Shown here piece after piece: positions 8,442-16,438 of a stretch of DNA of 64,000 nt. This stretch comes from an uncultured Prevotellaceae bacterium (GTDB taxonomy: Bacteria; Bacteroidota; Bacteroidia; Bacteroidales; Bacteroidaceae). The notes under the pieces were generated by a model that was not told the DNA's origin, did no database searches, and saw only the letters and a program-made list of their open reading frames with translations. The stretch covers positions 1-64,000 of the forward strand of contig CAMJKP010000001.1 of assembly GCA_946406435.1 (NCBI GenBank), in the 5' to 3' direction. The translations under genes were made by a program, and so were the position numbers. Each line of letters begins with the position of its first letter. Positions within the stretch are counted from its first letter, which is position 1.

Positions 8442-9065
8442 ATGAAAGAACTTATAAAAGAATTAGAAACAGTTCTGATACAAAGTGGGAACCCTATCTT
8501 GAATAATATGGATGTCGAGGTAAGCCATAAGACGGAACAAGAAATAACCAACTCATTCCTTGATGCAAAACTTGAATGTTGTCCAGAATTATTGGAACTG
8601 TACAAGTGGAAATCAGGATGTGATGAGAAGGATCTATTTGATTTTGAAGATTATGACAAGACGCTGAGACTATGTCATTTTGGAAATATAGCAGCATATC
8701 CTATTTCTACAAAGATGTATAAAGAATATCAGCAGTATGATGCATATTGGTTTACAGATGAATGTCTGTCTCCCTTCATGTTCGATGGCATTTACGAGGA
8801 TCCTATTTTGATAAACCTAAATCCCAAGAGTAAGGATTTTAAGGCAATATACTTTTATAGTCCAGCACTATTATATCCAGACCCTACAAAGGCATATGAT
8901 TCTATTGAAAGTTGTTTGGAGACAATAATCCAATGTTACAAGAAACATATATATCAAATTGACAAAGATGGATTTCTGGTTGTTAACACAAAGGCAGAAG
9001 CAGAATTATCAAGAAAACTTAATCCGAATTCGGAATATTGGCTTGGTCCTTGTACTACATGGTAA
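8442..9065 (+). CDS. SUKH-like immunity candidate, copy B
   Basis: 207 residues from the ATG at 8442 (the longer ORF from 8358 adds unrelated sequence). It is clearly homologous to the preceding gene over its whole length (PxLxNxNxxSxxxKxxxxxxP, SxxxxxxTxIQCYKxxIYxID). The two copies have diverged strongly, so they probably came from different toxin/immunity pairs or protect against different tip variants. No own RHS fragment lies between the copies. The gene is followed by a T-run at 9066-9077. Confidence 0.55.
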   Translation: MKELIKELETVLIQSGNPILNNMDVEVSHKTEQEITNSFLDAKLECCPELLELYKWKSGCDEKDLFDFEDYDKTLRLCHFGNIAAYPISTKMYKEYQQYDAYWFTDECLSPFMFDGIYEDPILINLNPKSKDFKAIYFYSPALLYPDPTKAYDSIESCLETIIQCYKKHIYQIDKDGFLVVNTKAEAELSRKLNPNSEYWLGPCTTW

Positions 9066-9112
9066 TTTTTTTTTTGTCAATTCTACACCTTCGTGGTGTG
9101 GGGATTATCGCT

Positions 9113-9170
9113 TATTAGATAGAGTCGCTTTCTAGCAATAAACAATGCAAAAAAAGCGTTATTATGTTGG
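9113..9170 (+). repeat. Partial cassette junction before cassette 6
   Basis: It contains ATAGAGTCGCTTTCTAGCAATAAACA and AAAAAAGCGTTAT, matching the right end of R1-R4. It lacks the iterons and joins RHS sequence at GGGTGCAGCATCC. A half terminator (GTGGTGTGGGGAT) precedes it at about 9093. Confidence 0.6.
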
Positions 9171-10307
9171 GTGCAGCATCCTGTTGTCAACACGGAGGCT
9201 GGCACAAATCCAGGTGCACCACTCGCATGGGGTTCTCCTGAGAATCCAGATGATGCCGTGGCAGGCTATGGCTATGTGCCTTGCGACACGTCGGAGGTGG
9301 AAGAAACTTTCTACTATCACTCTGACCACCTCGGCTCAACATCATACATCACCGACCAGCAAGCTAACGTAACCCAGTATGATGCCTATCTCCCTTATGG
9401 CGAGCTTCTTGTAGATGAGCACTCTTCAAGTGCCGATTTACCATATAAGTTTAACGGCAAGGAACTTGACGAGGAAACAGGCCTGTACTACTATGGTGCA
9501 CGTTACATGAACCCACTCACCAGTATGTGGTATGGGGTGGATCAACTCGCAGAGAAGTATGTAATGAGCGGTAGTTATGTCTATTGCTTGGGTAATCCAG
9601 TTAAATTGTTCGATCCTGATGGAAAGAAAGGAATCCTTGTTCATGGAACATGGTCAAACCCGAAAACATGGAAAGACCCAGAAGGAATAAACAAAGCGAT
9701 CGGAAATTTATTCAATGATAGTGGACTTGAAACGTTTAGATGGTCTGGTGGCAATTTTAGATATTATAGGAGCAAAGCTGCTGGTGAGCTTATTGAGTGT
9801 ATTAGAAATCAAATAGATGCAGGCTTAGTAGGAGCAGATGAACCAATTACCCTTATCGGGCACAGTCATGGAGGAAATGTTATCATTGAAGCTATAAACA
9901 TGATGATGAGTATGTCTGAATTTGATGGTAGGCAATTTAATATTCTTACCATTAATACTCCTGTGCGTAATGATTATCAACTTTCAAAAGAGGCTCAGAA
10001 AAGAGTAACTCATGTCAATGTTTATGATAAATTTGATCCTGTTCAGGAAAATGGTGGAAATGATTTCACTGTGTCTGTACCAGTGACTCGAATAACAGAT
10101 TGCCCCGGTTTTGGAGAATATGGGCATGCAGAAAGGAAGTTCCCAAATGCACTGAATATTGCTGTTGATAACCCACAAACGTATATGGGTAATTACCATA
10201 ATTCTCACAATAGGACTGATGATTGGTTATATAAGACAAAAATAGATGTGATAGCAACACCGAAGGGAAATATTATTGGATACTATCCAAAAGAAGAAGA
10301 CAAATAA
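9171..10307 (+). CDS. Displaced Rhs core fragment with alpha/beta-hydrolase (lipase) tip (cassette 6)
   Basis: The core occupies about residues 1-152, ending GNPVKLFDPDGK. The tip starts KGILVHGTWSN, where HG suits an oxyanion-hole strand, followed by ITLIGHSHGGNVI, a GxSxG nucleophile elbow with serine in GHSHGG. Later DKFDPVQ can supply the acid and HAERK or HNSHNR the histidine, completing an alpha/beta-hydrolase triad. This suggests a lipase or phospholipase toxin. The next gene is a lipoprotein, which fits a periplasmic, membrane-lipid target as for type VI lipase effectors (family knowledge plus inference). The core is 5'-truncated. A degenerate relative of this tip is at 1994-2143. Confidence 0.8.
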   Translation: MQHPVVNTEAGTNPGAPLAWGSPENPDDAVAGYGYVPCDTSEVEETFYYHSDHLGSTSYITDQQANVTQYDAYLPYGELLVDEHSSSADLPYKFNGKELDEETGLYYYGARYMNPLTSMWYGVDQLAEKYVMSGSYVYCLGNPVKLFDPDGKKGILVHGTWSNPKTWKDPEGINKAIGNLFNDSGLETFRWSGGNFRYYRSKAAGELIECIRNQIDAGLVGADEPITLIGHSHGGNVIIEAINMMMSMSEFDGRQFNILTINTPVRNDYQLSKEAQKRVTHVNVYDKFDPVQENGGNDFTVSVPVTRITDCPGFGEYGHAERKFPNALNIAVDNPQTYMGNYHNSHNRTDDWLYKTKIDVIATPKGNIIGYYPKEEDK

Positions 10308-10375
10308 TAATTTCATAAAATCATATTGTCAGATTAACGAATAAATCGATGATAGACCAAGTAATATAGAATCTG

Positions 10376-10409
10376 GATATTGTTACTTTTCCAATAAAGT
10401 AACAATATC
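10376..10409 (+). promoter_or_regulatory. Intercistronic perfect hairpin between lipase tip and immunity gene
   Basis: A perfect 14-bp stem GATATTGTTACTTT / AAAGTAACAATATC has a 6-base loop and is followed by TTTCT. It could act as an attenuator or weak terminator separating toxin and immunity expression, or stabilise the mRNA. No clear TAnnTTTG box is seen between it and the immunity start. Confidence 0.6.
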
Positions 10410-10430
10410 TTTCTAAAAAAGTAATAAAAT

Positions 10431-10838
10431 ATGAAATATTCATTATTAATAGTTGTCTTCTTCCTTGTTGGTTGTATTGGTTTTGATTACGATTACAGGA
10501 TAAGTTTGAAGTCTTGTAAAGAACTCAGATATAGTGAGCTACCTATAAAGGTACAAAAATACCTGATTGGAAAAGATATGGACTCATATGCAGGATTTGA
10601 AATGATGTTGGTGATAGACAACAACAAAGACAGATATCGAGATGAGGCTGTAGAAACCGGCCCCTGGATTGCTTATATGAAGGTTGTAGACACCCAAAAG
10701 AATATTGTTTATAGAATAGAAACGTCAACTCCATCTCCGTATATCATATATAATGAAAAATTATATATACCAAATAAATATAATCTCAGGAGTTATAATT
10801 GTAGAGAAATGATGTATTATGAATATGAGCTAAAATAG
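10431..10838 (+). CDS. Lipoprotein, candidate immunity protein for the lipase tip
   Basis: 135 residues with a short signal peptide and lipobox FLVGC at about residue 15, then FDYDYRIS. The lipid anchor would put it in the periplasm, where it could block a phospholipase. It is paralogous to the orphan at 2140. Both pairs of toxin tip (intact or remnant) and lipoprotein share the same order, which strengthens the toxin/immunity assignment. Confidence 0.65.
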   Translation: MKYSLLIVVFFLVGCIGFDYDYRISLKSCKELRYSELPIKVQKYLIGKDMDSYAGFEMMLVIDNNKDRYRDEAVETGPWIAYMKVVDTQKNIVYRIETSTPSPYIIYNEKLYIPNKYNLRSYNCREMMYYEYELK

Positions 10839-10861
10839 CAGTATGATGTAGTATTTGAAAA

Positions 10862-10920
10862 TCCCCCACACCCCAACCGATTCCTCGTGAATCCTTGGCG
10901 GTGTGGGGATTTCCTTTTCT
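10862..10920 (+). terminator. Cassette terminator hairpin (after cassette 6)
   Basis: CCCCACACC (10864-10872) pairs with GGTGTGGGG (10900-10908), with the conserved ACCGATTCCTCGTGAATCC loop and ATTTCCTTTT following. Confidence 0.75.
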
Positions 10921-10943
10921 CCTTCTTGGTTTTCCCCACCCCA

Positions 10944-11178
10944 TCAACATGGGGTTTTCCTTTGCAAGAAATTCCGCTCTTCCTCCGAAGATACTCCATC
11001 GTTACTCCATATCAACTCCATATCAAGTCCATCGTTTCGATGGACTAACGATGGAGAAGTGATGGACTAACGATGGACAAACAGCAAAGGTGAAGGCTTG
11101 TATCAATAGTCTTTCTTCGCAGGACAAATATAGTTCCTTTCAAGCAATAAACAAGGCAAGAAAAGCGTTATTTCATAG
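10944..11178 (+). repeat. Cassette junction repeat R4, diverged iterons
   Basis: The iteron block is 10994-11081. The left four units match R1, while the right four read CGATGGACTAA, CGATGGAGAAG, TGATGGACTAA and CGATGGACAAA. Spacing (11 bp) and orientation are kept although the sequence has drifted, so spacing appears to matter. It ends AGCGTTATTTCATAG and is followed out of frame by RHS sequence. Confidence 0.8.
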
Positions 11179-11190
11179 TGCGACCACAGC

Positions 11191-12399
11191 GTGCCAGAGA
11201 ACTGGGTGCAGCGTCCTGTTGTAAATACAGAGGAAGGCTCAAATCCTGGTGCACCACTCGCATGGGGTTCTCCTGAGAATCCTGATGATGCCGTGGCTGG
11301 CTATGGCTATGTGCCTTGCGACACGTCGGAGGTAGAAGAGACCTTCTACTATCACTCTGACCATCTCGGTTCAACGTCATACATCACCGACCAGAAGGCA
11401 AACGTAACCCAGTATGATGCCTATCTCCCTTACGGCGAATTGCTTGTAGATGAGCACTCTTCAAGTGCCGATCTGCCATATAAGTTCAACGGCAAGGAAC
11501 TTGACGAAGAGACCGGCCTGTACTACTATGGTGCTCGTTACATGAACCCACTCACAAGTATGTGGTATGGGGTGGATCCGCTGGCGGAGAAATACCCTAA
11601 TGTCGGTGTGTATGTATATTGTCATGGTAATCCAATAAAACTGATTGATCCAAATGGACTTGATGGTGAATATTATATGAATTATCAAGGTTTCTGGTCA
11701 TCTAGCTATCAAGGGTTTGGCGAATACATTGGTAATGTGAAGCCAGAAACAAGTTCTTACTACGAACTAGTTCGTATAAAAGGCACTCTCTATCATAAAA
11801 ATACGACTAACGTATTTAGTATGGTGGGTAACTATTTGGGTGGTAATTTCGTCAACAAAAAAGCATATAATCCAGCAGATGAATCATTTAATAAAGAACT
11901 CGTAGAGCAGGGTGGTTTGTATGTCGTAGGCTCGTTTGCTATAAAGGGCATAGGAATGTTGGGAAAATCTACTATGAATCTGTTAAGGAAAAGTGGTGGA
12001 TCTATTTGGAATCTCAACAAATACGAACGAGGTTTTGTGTATGAAAAGATGCTTAATATTGAAGGGACTTTTAGCAATAGAGGATGTAGTAATTATCCTG
12101 TAATTGATGCTTTTTGTGATGGAGTTGCAACAAGTATTAAGACAATTGATGTTAAAGCCAAAACCTATCAAGTTAATAATGCGTTGTTTCGAACTTTGAA
12201 GAAATATGTAAATGATCTTTCTGCGTTTAAACCTAGAGATTGGGGCAATATTAATCTAAAAGGTACTGACATTCGCACAAAAGTTCTTGAGGTCGGTATT
12301 CCTAAAGGTGCTACAAAAACTCAGATAGAACAAATAAATAAAGCCGTAGAATATGCACATGGCAAAGGTGTGCAGTTAAATGTTAGAGTTGTAAAATAA
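11191..12399 (+). CDS. Displaced Rhs core fragment with PD-(D/E)XK nuclease-like tip (cassette 7)
   Basis: The core spans about residues 1-155 (to HGNPIKLIDPNGL). A linker with a hydrophobic helix (VVGSFAIKGIGMLG) follows. The final domain of about 130 residues is NKYERGFVYEKML ... NYPVIDAFCDGVATSIKTIDVKAKTYQ. The E, D and D-x-K spacing is that of PD-(D/E)XK nucleases, and the wording resembles CdiA-CT endonuclease toxins of the EC869 type (family knowledge, not verified). A cytoplasmic nuclease fits the soluble immunity candidate that follows 12 bases later. The RHS part begins right after junction R4 and is out of frame with it, so no start is inherited. Confidence 0.7.
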   Translation: MPENWVQRPVVNTEEGSNPGAPLAWGSPENPDDAVAGYGYVPCDTSEVEETFYYHSDHLGSTSYITDQKANVTQYDAYLPYGELLVDEHSSSADLPYKFNGKELDEETGLYYYGARYMNPLTSMWYGVDPLAEKYPNVGVYVYCHGNPIKLIDPNGLDGEYYMNYQGFWSSSYQGFGEYIGNVKPETSSYYELVRIKGTLYHKNTTNVFSMVGNYLGGNFVNKKAYNPADESFNKELVEQGGLYVVGSFAIKGIGMLGKSTMNLLRKSGGSIWNLNKYERGFVYEKMLNIEGTFSNRGCSNYPVIDAFCDGVATSIKTIDVKAKTYQVNNALFRTLKKYVNDLSAFKPRDWGNINLKGTDIRTKVLEVGIPKGATKTQIEQINKAVEYAHGKGVQLNVRVVK

Positions 12400-12411
12400 A
12401 TTATTATTAGT

Positions 12412-12885
12412 ATGAAAGAAATTGATGAATGGAGACGTAAACATTATGGAACGAAGCGTTGTCGCATATATCGTTTGGCGGATGTTTACAAGACTATATG
12501 CATAGCGTATGAAAAGGGAACAGGCATTCCTTTTCTGAATGATCCAATTAATACGTTACATATAACGGATACTTCAAGTTTAATTGGTAGGGTAATAATT
12601 GATGTACTCAATCAGACGAAAGTTATTGATATGCCATCTGCTGAATATACAAAAGACTGGCTTTATGATAACTTTAAATTGAAGTCATTTAGGACTTTGG
12701 ATAAAAAGTATTCTTATTGTTCTGTTTCTTTGTTTGAAGATGAATTGGATATATATCTAATGAAATATGATTCAAGAACGAAGGGACCAGAAGAAGTTGA
12801 AGGAAAAAAGGTTTCATTAGTGTTTTCTGCTACAAATGAATCTGAGATAGGTGATATCATTGTTTCTTTTTTAAATGAATCATAA
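12412..12885 (+). CDS. Soluble immunity candidate for the nuclease tip
   Basis: 157 residues, soluble, with no signal peptide. It opens MKEIDEWRRKHYGTKRCRIYRLADVYKT and ends in a GDIIVSFLNES strand-rich segment. Cytoplasmic location matches a nuclease toxin. I do not recognise a named family; it could belong to the diverse CdiI-like proteins. The immunity role rests on its position between a tip gene and a cassette terminator. Confidence 0.55.
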   Translation: MKEIDEWRRKHYGTKRCRIYRLADVYKTICIAYEKGTGIPFLNDPINTLHITDTSSLIGRVIIDVLNQTKVIDMPSAEYTKDWLYDNFKLKSFRTLDKKYSYCSVSLFEDELDIYLMKYDSRTKGPEEVEGKKVSLVFSATNESEIGDIIVSFLNES

Positions 12886-12903
12886 TCAATATAAGTAGGC
12901 TGA

Positions 12904-12960
12904 TTCCCCACGCCCCAACCGATTCCTAATGAATCCTTGGTGGTGTGGGGATTTTTTTTC
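12904..12960 (+). terminator. Cassette terminator hairpin (after cassette 7)
   Basis: CCCCACGCC (12906-12914) pairs with GGTGTGGGG (12942-12950) with one G-T pair, followed by ATTTTTTTT. Confidence 0.8.
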
Positions 12961-13050
12961 TTTCCTTGCCATTCCTCGTCATAGATTAGTGGTTTTTCTT
13001 CACAAGACAAAGGCAATAAACAAGGCAAGAAAAGCGTTATTTCATAGTGC
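12961..13050 (+). repeat. Type II cassette junction (no iterons)
   Basis: It shares CTCGTCATAGATTAGTGG, TTTTTCTTCACAAGACAAAG and GCAATAAACA with 15128-15185. It has the same AAAAGCGTTATTTCATAG end as R1-R4 but no 11-bp iterons. The two copies define a second, shorter junction class. Confidence 0.7.
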
Positions 13051-13059
13051 GACCACAGC

Positions 13060-14187
13060 GTGCCAGAGAACTGGGTGCAGCATCCTGTTGTAAACACAGA
13101 GGAAGGCACAAATCCTGGTGCACCACTCGCATGGGGTTCTCCTGAGAATCCTGATGATGCCGTGGCTGGCTATGGCTATGTGCCTTGCGACACGTCGGAG
13201 GTAGAAGAGACCTTCTACTATCACTCTGACCATCTCGGCTCAACATCATACATCACCGACCAGCAAGCTAACGTCACCCAGTATGATGCCTATCTCCCTT
13301 ATGGCGAATTGCTTGTTGACGAGCACAGCTCTTCAACGGAGATGCCATACAAATTCAATGGCAAGGAACTTGACGAGGAAACAGGCCTGTACTATTATGG
13401 TGCACGTTACATGAACCCAGTCACCAGTATGTGGTATGGGGTGGATCCGCTGGCGGAGAAGTACCCAAATGTTAGTGCTTTTGTGTATTGTATGGGTAAT
13501 CCTGTTAAGTTGGTGGATGTAGATGGTTGCGATACCTTGAATTTAAGTAAAAATGAAGATGGAATATGGGATATTTCATATCGACAAGGTGGAAATCGTG
13601 ATGTATATTATATAAAAGGACAAAGCACCCCAGTTATTTTTGATAGTAATGCAGATGTGAGTCAATTAGCTGTGGAAATAGGTGATGATTACACATTGAG
13701 TGTGATAAATGTAAAAGGAAAATCAATATACGGATATGCTGTTACGCCTGGGGGCCCCCCTACAGATATTGCAGAATCTAATTCTCCTGTTATGCCTGGT
13801 ACTTATCCTTTGGTTGCGCATAATGATGCGTCAAAATGGAGGTGTGCAGGTCCTACCGTTATGGGATATGATTTGTCAAATAAAAAGGATCGCGGTATTA
13901 TTAAAAAGGATCGCGGTGTTAGAATCCACCATGCAGGTAAAGGACCTACAGATAATAGAAAGATGGTTACTGCAAGTGCCTTTACTGAAGCTTGTAGCGT
14001 TGTTAGCTCTTCATATAGTTTAGTAAATGGGAAAGTAAAGTATTCACCCAAAGAGTCATATGCATTCAATGCAAAGATTCAAAAAAGTCTAGGAGGAATA
14101 CCAACAACTTATAAAAATAGATGTGGATTTTATTATAAATCCCTTAACAAAAAAATGCAATACAAATATAGAAAATATCCGATGTAA
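13060..14187 (+). CDS. Displaced Rhs core fragment with L,D-transpeptidase/DUF5675-like tip (cassette 8)
   Basis: The core runs to GNPVKLVDVDG at about residue 156. The tip of about 220 residues contains VMPGTYPLVAHND, then RGVRIHHAGKGPTDNRKMV and FTEACSVV. A GTYPL strand, a histidine in the 'RIHH' segment and a downstream cysteine resemble YkuD-type L,D-transpeptidase or DUF5675 domains, which would point to a peptidoglycan target (inference; the canonical HGC motif is not exact). A 21-bp tandem duplication at 13882-13920 inserts KDRGIIK just before the putative catalytic strand. The core is 5'-truncated and out of frame with the junction. Confidence 0.65.
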   Translation: MPENWVQHPVVNTEEGTNPGAPLAWGSPENPDDAVAGYGYVPCDTSEVEETFYYHSDHLGSTSYITDQQANVTQYDAYLPYGELLVDEHSSSTEMPYKFNGKELDEETGLYYYGARYMNPVTSMWYGVDPLAEKYPNVSAFVYCMGNPVKLVDVDGCDTLNLSKNEDGIWDISYRQGGNRDVYYIKGQSTPVIFDSNADVSQLAVEIGDDYTLSVINVKGKSIYGYAVTPGGPPTDIAESNSPVMPGTYPLVAHNDASKWRCAGPTVMGYDLSNKKDRGIIKKDRGVRIHHAGKGPTDNRKMVTASAFTEACSVVSSSYSLVNGKVKYSPKESYAFNAKIQKSLGGIPTTYKNRCGFYYKSLNKKMQYKYRKYPM

Positions 14188-14221
14188 AATTAGGAATTTT
14201 ATATATTTGAGATTTTAATTT

Positions 14222-14266
14222 AAGGTGGGGATATTTTTGCTGATAATTATATTCCCACTTTTTTGT
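14222..14266 (+). terminator. Terminator-like hairpin between cassette 8 toxin and immunity genes
   Basis: A 13-bp stem (AAGGTGGGGATAT with ATATTCCCACTTT, two wobble pairs) is followed by TTTTTTG. It lies between the toxin stop (14187) and the immunity start (14335). A TATTTTTG box (14232-14239) in its loop could serve as a separate promoter. Confidence 0.65.
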
Positions 14267-14334
14267 TAAAAAATAGAATTATGTTATATAGCAATATCTT
14301 ATTTGTGTGTTTATATGAGAAAAATAGATATATT

Positions 14335-15027
14335 ATGAGAACTATATTATTATTGTTGTTCGTTTGTATTTGTTATTCATGTAGTGTACATTCACGACCT
14401 AATTTAGGCGCGATTAATGATACTATATATTCTGTAAACCGTGATTATATATATGGGAGAAAAATATATGAAGCCTATAGCGATGAGAGAATCCTTCTTT
14501 GTTTATTGTGTGGTAACAAAGAAGACACTCTAAAAATTCTCTCAAATCTGTTTGCTGATGATTTTTCACTTGGGGAACCATATAATCAGGTTAGGGATAC
14601 TGTCTTAAGATCGAAATTTGTTAAATATAATGATTCTGTAAATATTGAACAAGACAGAATGGATTTGTTCGATGAAGAGGATGTTGGTCCGCCGTATTAT
14701 TTTACTGTGATAATTGGTAATGACAGCATCATTTATCAATCAGATTTACATAAACAGAATTATTATGGTTTTGTGGAAGCTTCTTTACATGACCGTAGAT
14801 TTTTATTTGCAGATTATCAAGTCGGAAAGAATATAAAAGATTGTTATTTATCCAATGTATTATCGGATGAAATAATAAATAAAATAAGCTATATTGAATT
14901 ATTACCATGCGATGAATACAAATACCCTAATAATTGCAAACAAAAAAAGAGTAATCTGTGGTACGTAGATATGGATGTGTCTCAAGGTCGAATAGAACGA
15001 TTACATATTTCCAGTATTGAAAATTAA
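14335..15027 (+). CDS. Lipoprotein, candidate immunity protein for cassette 8
   Basis: 230 residues from the ATG at 14335, which gives a clean signal peptide (MRTILLLLFVCICYSCS) with a lipobox cysteine at residue 14 or 16. The mature part is acidic and unrecognised. Lipid anchoring fits protection against a cell-wall-directed toxin. A hairpin separates it from the toxin gene, so it may be expressed on its own. The longer ORF (from 14263) has no better start. Confidence 0.6.
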   Translation: MRTILLLLFVCICYSCSVHSRPNLGAINDTIYSVNRDYIYGRKIYEAYSDERILLCLLCGNKEDTLKILSNLFADDFSLGEPYNQVRDTVLRSKFVKYNDSVNIEQDRMDLFDEEDVGPPYYFTVIIGNDSIIYQSDLHKQNYYGFVEASLHDRRFLFADYQVGKNIKDCYLSNVLSDEIINKISYIELLPCDEYKYPNNCKQKKSNLWYVDMDVSQGRIERLHISSIEN

Positions 15028-15063
15028 TATAGGAAAAAAGTTTTGATTTCAAGATTTTATTTT

Positions 15064-15120
15064 TTCCCACACCACAAGTGATTCTTCGTGACTCCTTGGC
15101 GGTGTGGGGATTTCCTTTTC
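15064..15120 (+). terminator. Cassette terminator hairpin (after cassette 8)
   Basis: CCCACACC (15066-15073) pairs with GGTGTGGG (15101-15108), then GATTTCCTTTTC. Confidence 0.7.
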
Positions 15121-15127
15121 TCTTTCT

Positions 15128-15303
15128 TTCCATTTCTCGTCATAGATTAGTGGTTTTTCTTCACAAGACAAAGGCAATAAACAGAATAGGAAAAGCGTTA
15201 TTGTAGATGTTCCGGGATGAGGATTACCGCCTTATGGTACGACTCTCTGACATAGGGCAAGACGAGTCGCTACACCTACAATGTAACATAAATTTGTGGG
15301 AAT
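15128..15303 (+). repeat. Type II junction plus vestigial rhs sequence (cassette 9)
   Basis: 15128-15205 repeats the type II junction to AAAAGCGTTATTG. 15206-15303 holds no full RHS core. In one frame it reads GKTSRYTYNVT, similar to an Rhs YD repeat but interrupted by stops. The toxin of this cassette appears to be lost entirely, leaving the immunity gene that follows. Confidence 0.5.
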
Positions 15304-15306
15304 AAC

Positions 15307-15684
15307 ATGGATTATTTATTTTATTCTTTATATAGATTTTTCTATATAATATCAAAGGGACGATCCCTTTTCCGAACTCCAGAGGAAAGTGCACTATCCA
15401 TAATTGCTGTGGATAGTGCATCCATAATTCTTTCATTAATATATTTACTAGTTTATAGGAAATTTGAAGGATATGGTTTTTGGAGCATCATGTGGTTTGT
15501 TTTGGCATGTGTGATATATTTTCTTTTGGTGAAATTTTACGATTGCCAAAAAGCAATTAGTAAAATCAGTAAGAAACCACTATCATATAGACTCATAAGT
15601 CATATAATCTCAGGCCTATTCACCTTATTTTCAATATGGCTATGGATTTTCTATGGACTTGAATTCATTTATCAATATATGTAG
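15307..15684 (+). CDS. Orphan small membrane protein, immunity paralogue of 1497
   Basis: 125 residues, three hydrophobic segments, starting MDYLFYSLYRFF and carrying KFYDCQKAISKISKK and WLWIFYGLEF. It is homologous over its full length to the cassette 1 immunity candidate. No toxin tip precedes it, so it is an orphan immunity gene. The next gene begins 6 bases later. Confidence 0.65.
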   Translation: MDYLFYSLYRFFYIISKGRSLFRTPEESALSIIAVDSASIILSLIYLLVYRKFEGYGFWSIMWFVLACVIYFLLVKFYDCQKAISKISKKPLSYRLISHIISGLFTLFSIWLWIFYGLEFIYQYM

Positions 15685-15689
15685 CATAT

Positions 15690-16415
15690 ATGAAAAACTA
15701 TTGTGTGAATGTTCATTTTGCCAAGATTTTCCCTGTATTCTATATTTGTTGGATAGTCTTGTATTATGTCCTGATAAAATGGGAAGGTATAGACAAAAAT
15801 CATCTTGCCACATTACACTCCTATAACAGTAGTGAGCTGGCAGAACTACTATTTTATTTAGTAAACAATGTTATTGTTTCGATATCATTTATCCCTTTGT
15901 TGAGTATTTCTGACATCTTCAATAAGGATATGAATCGCACATTTATAGTATTCATAGTAACATTTCTTTTGCCACCCATAATAAATGTATATAGTTTTTT
16001 AATTCCAGAAGCCATTCCTGATGGTTTAATGATTTTTGAAGTTCCAATTACCATTAAGCCGCTCATTATAATGTTTAACATTATATATTTAGGCGCACTT
16101 GTTTGTTGTTTATGGAACAAGCAACAAACATTTTATAAGTTTTATAGTTCTTTTTTAGGAATAAGTATCATCTATAGCTATTTGCACAATTATATTATTG
16201 ATATTTATTCATTTGATATTCCATTCAAAGATTTTGGTTTCAGATTAATTTTGTCATTAATACCTTTTGTGGCGTTTTTTTTATTGATAAGCCTTAATAG
16301 CTATATACTTATTAAAACAAATAAAAGTTTCGTCAATTATGTACCAAATGCAAACAAAAACCAGTCGAGTAGGAAATTCAAAAGTGGGAAAACACGTAAT
16401 AAATATTGGTATTGA
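15690..16415 (+). CDS. Polytopic membrane protein of unknown function
   Basis: 241 residues with about six hydrophobic segments and a basic, soluble tail (NKNQSSRKFKSGKTRNKYWY). It follows the orphan immunity gene closely and precedes another RHS fragment, so it belongs to the cassette array. It could be a second immunity protein or cargo. No family is recognised. Confidence 0.55.
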   Translation: MKNYCVNVHFAKIFPVFYICWIVLYYVLIKWEGIDKNHLATLHSYNSSELAELLFYLVNNVIVSISFIPLLSISDIFNKDMNRTFIVFIVTFLLPPIINVYSFLIPEAIPDGLMIFEVPITIKPLIIMFNIIYLGALVCCLWNKQQTFYKFYSSFLGISIIYSYLHNYIIDIYSFDIPFKDFGFRLILSLIPFVAFFLLISLNSYILIKTNKSFVNYVPNANKNQSSRKFKSGKTRNKYWY

Positions 16416-16438
16416 AAACGCAAGTAATGCCTGTTTAT

